This document shows, one piece after another, positions 5,984-7,855 of a stretch of 7,855 nt of DNA. The translations under genes and the position numbers were made by a program. The DNA is from Paracoccaceae bacterium (lineage in GTDB: Bacteria; Pseudomonadota; Alphaproteobacteria; Rhodobacterales; Rhodobacteraceae). The stretch covers positions 1-7,855 of the forward strand of contig SLKB01000191.1 in the NCBI GenBank assembly GCA_007134805.1, written 5' to 3'. Below the pieces are notes generated by a model that made no database searches, was not told the origin of the DNA, and saw only the letters and a program-made list of their open reading frames with translations. How positions within the stretch are numbered: the first letter of the stretch is position 1; each line of letters begins with the position of its first letter.

Positions 5984-6255
5984 CACGCTTCGGCGCGCTG
6001 GAACATTCCCGCGAGATCCTGCCGAACACAATCTAACAGCTTTACCAGACCGACTATGGCGTAACCTTCCATCATGCGCGCGCGATGCTGAGCGCCAGCG
6101 CCGCCGATGCGCCTTGCGCGCACGAACTGGTCCTTGCCCACGGCGCGCCGCTTCTGCGCATTTGCCGCGTGGCGCTTGATTACGCCTGCGCGCCGATCGA
6201 TCTGCGCCTGTCCCGGGTGAATACCGACGCCGCCAAGTATCAGGTGGATGTCTGA
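5984..6255 (+). pseudogene. GntR-family regulator fragment: UTRA effector domain only
   Basis: The plus strand encodes the end of a UTRA domain, the ligand-binding half of HutC-type GntR regulators. Visible family features are QLYQTDYGVTFHHARAMLSA, then a HELVLAHGAPLLRICRVALD strand, and PIDLRLSRVNTDAAKYQVDV at the C terminus with TGA at 6253-6255. The consensus S/T-I-Y-x-L-x-x-x-Y-G suggests that the in-frame TAA at 6034-6036 (ILPNTI-stop-QLYQ) replaced a Tyr codon. The winged-helix DNA-binding half is absent, cut off by the IS66 remnant, so this cannot be a functional repressor. The stop overlaps the galM ATG by 8 nt, which implies the two were once an operon and that the regulator probably responded to a sugar or sugar acid. 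Confidence 0.65.
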
Positions 6256-7235
6256 CGCCAGCAAAGCGAGGCCCCGGATGATCGAGCGTTTCGGCACCCT
6301 GCCCGACGGGCGCAACGTGCGCCGCGCGCGGCTTCACAATGACGCGTTGCGTGTGCAGGTGCTGACCCTTGGCGCTATTGTCCAGGATCTTCGGCTGGCG
6401 GGCGTGGCGCATCCGCCAACGCTGGGTGCACCGAGGCTGGCGCCCTATCTGCAGCCAATGGCATATTTCGGAGCGATGGTCGGTCGCTTCACCAACCTTA
6501 TCGACGGCGCGCGGTTCCGGCTGGACGGGCACGATCATACGCTTTCGCGCAACTGCCACGGACGCAACCGCCTGCACGTCGGCCTTGAGGGCGGCGTGCA
6601 GAAGCTGTGGCAGATCCGCGACCACGCGACCGAACGGCTGGCGCTGGTGATGGCAGATGCAGAGGGCGGCTTTTCAAGGCGGCTTGACGTAGAGTTGCAG
6701 ATCACGCCCGACGGTCCCGCGCTGGGGTTCGAGATCACCTCCACCACTGACTGCGCCACGCCGTGCAGCTTTCCCCAGCACAGTTTCTACCGGCCCGATG
6801 ACAGCGGAGACATTGGCGCGCACCGGCAGCGCATCGTCGCGAACACCTATGTTCAGGTGGGCGCGGTGATGATCCTCACGGGCGCGCCGCACACCGTCGT
6901 GAAAACCGATTTCGATTTTCGCGCCCCGCGCAGCATGGCGGGCGCCGAGGTCGGTCACAATTTCTGCCTCTCGCCCGACCGTGTTCCGCTGCGCCCGGTG
7001 CCGTGGCTCGACAGCGTGCACTCCGGGATCACGATTGAGCTTGCGACCACCGAACCCGAACTACAGGTCTTCACCGCGGACACGCTGCCGAAGGGCGGTG
7101 TGATCGGCTTTGATGACGTGCCGCGCAGGCATCGCGCTGGAACCGCAGGTCTGGCCCGGCGCACACGACCGCCCGCATTTCTACCCGAGATCCTGCGCCC
7201 GGACGCGCGGTATCACCAGAGCACACACGTCACGC
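6248..7235 (+). pseudogene. galM: Aldose 1-epimerase (GalM) pseudogene with paired frameshifts
   Basis: GalM interconverts alpha and beta anomers of aldoses. Homology runs from FGTLPDGR through LTLGAIVQDLRL, GRFTNLIDGARFRLDG, NRLHVG and QHSFY to DFDFRAPR and LATTEPELQVFTADTLP. Of the four catalytic residues known from L. lactis GalM, both His are present (NRLH, QHSF). The Asp of DHxF is replaced by Gly (VGHNF, codon 6953-6955). The Glu of LEPQ exists only in the +1 frame: at 7125-7187 that frame reads AGIALEPQVWPGAHDRPHFYP, and the original frame resumes at EILRPDARY. One inserted base near 7124 and one lost near 7187 explain this. No stop follows the natural end, so the open frame runs on spuriously to 7483. 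Start candidates are the ATG at 6248, overlapping the regulator, or the ATG at 6278 with GCGAGG at 6266-6271. It appears non-functional. Confidence 0.75.
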
Positions 7236-7600
7236 TGAAGGGAACAGCCCAGATCGTGCTGCAGCTTGCCCGCGTGCCATGCCGGCCGGGATCAAGCTGC
7301 CACCGGTCGAACTCCCCACGCAGGTTGCGCGCGAAATTGGGACCGCCCAGGCCACCCAGAAACGGCCCGCAGTCGGGCCGATCATCGTGGCTGCGCGGCT
7401 TGGGGCTGGCGGGGCGCATTGGGGCTTCGGTGCCTTGGCCCCAATGCCATGGCGCTGCACGCGCGCCGCGCGCGCACGGGTAGGTCTGTCGGTGTCTAGC
7501 ATTGAGGCCGCTGTTGCAGTTTCGACGTCCATGGAAAAGGTCGCGACCGGTCCCTTGACCGAGCGCGCGCCCCCTTGTGCCAGTTCAGGCCATGCACACC
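7236..7600. other. Stretch with no recognisable gene
   Basis: After the galM homology ends, all six frames are open for long stretches only because the DNA is very GC-rich. None of the translations shows a recognisable motif, and several are Arg/Pro-rich in the way out-of-frame GC-rich DNA usually is. The only structured element noticed is the inverted repeat at 7416-7447. No tRNA, promoter or convincing terminator was seen. Confidence 0.6.
7416..7447. repeat. Perfect 10-bp inverted repeat (stem-loop)
   Basis: GCATTGGGGC (7416-7425) is the exact reverse complement of GCCCCAATGC (7438-7447), with a 12-nt loop. The stem would be stable, but neither side is followed by a T-run, so it does not look like a standard intrinsic terminator. 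It could be a leftover transposon end, a REP-like element or an RNA hairpin; the sequence does not decide. Confidence 0.6.
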
Positions 7601-7855
7601 TCAGCGCATGGCGGGTGCGCGAGCGCTGTCCACCTGCGCCTTGGCACGCTCGACGGAGGCCTCGAAGGCGGCCTCGAAGGCGGCGAAGAACTCGGTTCCC
7701 GCTTCGCCGAGGGCTTCGAGATACAACTCGCGGGTCGGTTAGGTGTGGGCGCGGAACAGCTCCATTTCCACTTCGCTGGGAACGATGATCTCGTGCCCCG
7801 CAGCAAGCCACAGCGCGTAGATGTTCCATCCCGGATGATCACATTCTCTTCGGCG
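7601..7855 (-). pseudogene. Unidentified minus-strand gene remnant, running off the right edge
   Basis: Read from the right edge, the frame gives DHPGWNIYALWLAAGHEIIV, then PSEVEMELFRAHT, an in-frame TAA (complement of 7739-7741), then PTRELYLEALGEAGTEFFAA followed by FEAAFEASVERAKAQ and a TGA at 7601-7603. The amino-acid composition (acidic-amphipathic helix, alternating Glu/Ala/Phe) reads like real protein on both sides of the stop, which suggests a single gene broken by one mutation; I do not recognise the family. The distal part is expected to be helical. Part of it is encoded by a 12-bp tandem repeat. The 5' end lies outside the window. Confidence 0.4.
7658..7681. repeat. 12-bp tandem repeat, two perfect copies
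   Basis: GGCCTCGAAGGC occurs at 7658-7669 and again at 7670-7681, followed by a partial third unit (GGCGAAGAA). It lies within the minus-strand remnant, where it encodes a duplicated four-residue unit of Ala/Phe/Glu type. It is in frame, so it probably arose by slippage within the original coding sequence. Confidence 0.7.

Noticed and set aside
5876..6625. 249-residue minus-strand protein
   Set aside because: Only its last ~30 residues match IS66 transposase; the rest is antisense to the UTRA and galM remnants.
7279..7788. 169-residue plus-strand protein with an Arg-rich tail
   Set aside because: The Arg/Pro-rich C-terminus is the complement of the minus-strand remnant and its tandem repeat; no domain or ribosome binding site supports it.
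7230..7829. 199-residue minus-strand protein
   Set aside because: No motif was recognised, and the composition is that of a shadow frame across the non-coding stretch; the neighbouring frame at 7601-7855 is more protein-like.

Overview
This is a high-GC proteobacterial window. Codon use, the short TGATG/ATGA gene junctions and the protein style (IS66 tail, UTRA-type regulator, GalM) suggest an alphaproteobacterium, possibly a sphingomonad. That placement is an inference from pattern only.

Positions 1-5574 are one tightly packed plus-strand operon that enters the window already in progress. Its order is: the C-terminal part of a succinate dehydrogenase/fumarate reductase iron-sulfur subunit, two small three-helix membrane anchor subunits, the flavoprotein subunit, the alpha and beta subunits of a class I fumarase/L-tartrate dehydratase-type hydro-lyase, and a cytoplasmic sulfite-oxidase-fold molybdopterin enzyme. 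Every junction is an overlap of 1 or 4 nt, a gap of 1 nt, or one 23-nt gap with a strong ribosome binding site, so the seven genes look translationally coupled. Together they would oxidise or reduce a succinate/fumarate-type C4 dicarboxylate at the membrane quinone pool and hydrate or lyse the unsaturated acid, with a Mo enzyme acting on a third, unknown step.

The operon is not a textbook TCA set. The flavoprotein has Cys where SdhA/FrdA carry the FAD-linking His, although its catalytic His/Arg residues are intact. The hydro-lyase subunits keep their Fe-S cysteines but have altered substrate-loop motifs. The Mo enzyme keeps the Mo-ligating Cys but has Leu where sulfite oxidases have the sulfite-binding Arg. 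A dedicated pathway for a substituted succinate or fumarate is therefore a reasonable hypothesis; it is not demonstrated here.

Positions 5575-7855 are a gene graveyard. They hold an unidentified minus-strand coding scrap, an IS66-family end with the last ~30 residues of its transposase, the truncated C-terminal UTRA domain of a GntR-type regulator with an internal stop, an aldose 1-epimerase (galM) pseudogene with two compensating frameshifts and a lost catalytic Asp, a stretch with no recognisable gene but one perfect 10-bp inverted repeat, and a minus-strand remnant with an internal stop that runs off the window. No RNA genes, CRISPR arrays or clear terminators were seen.
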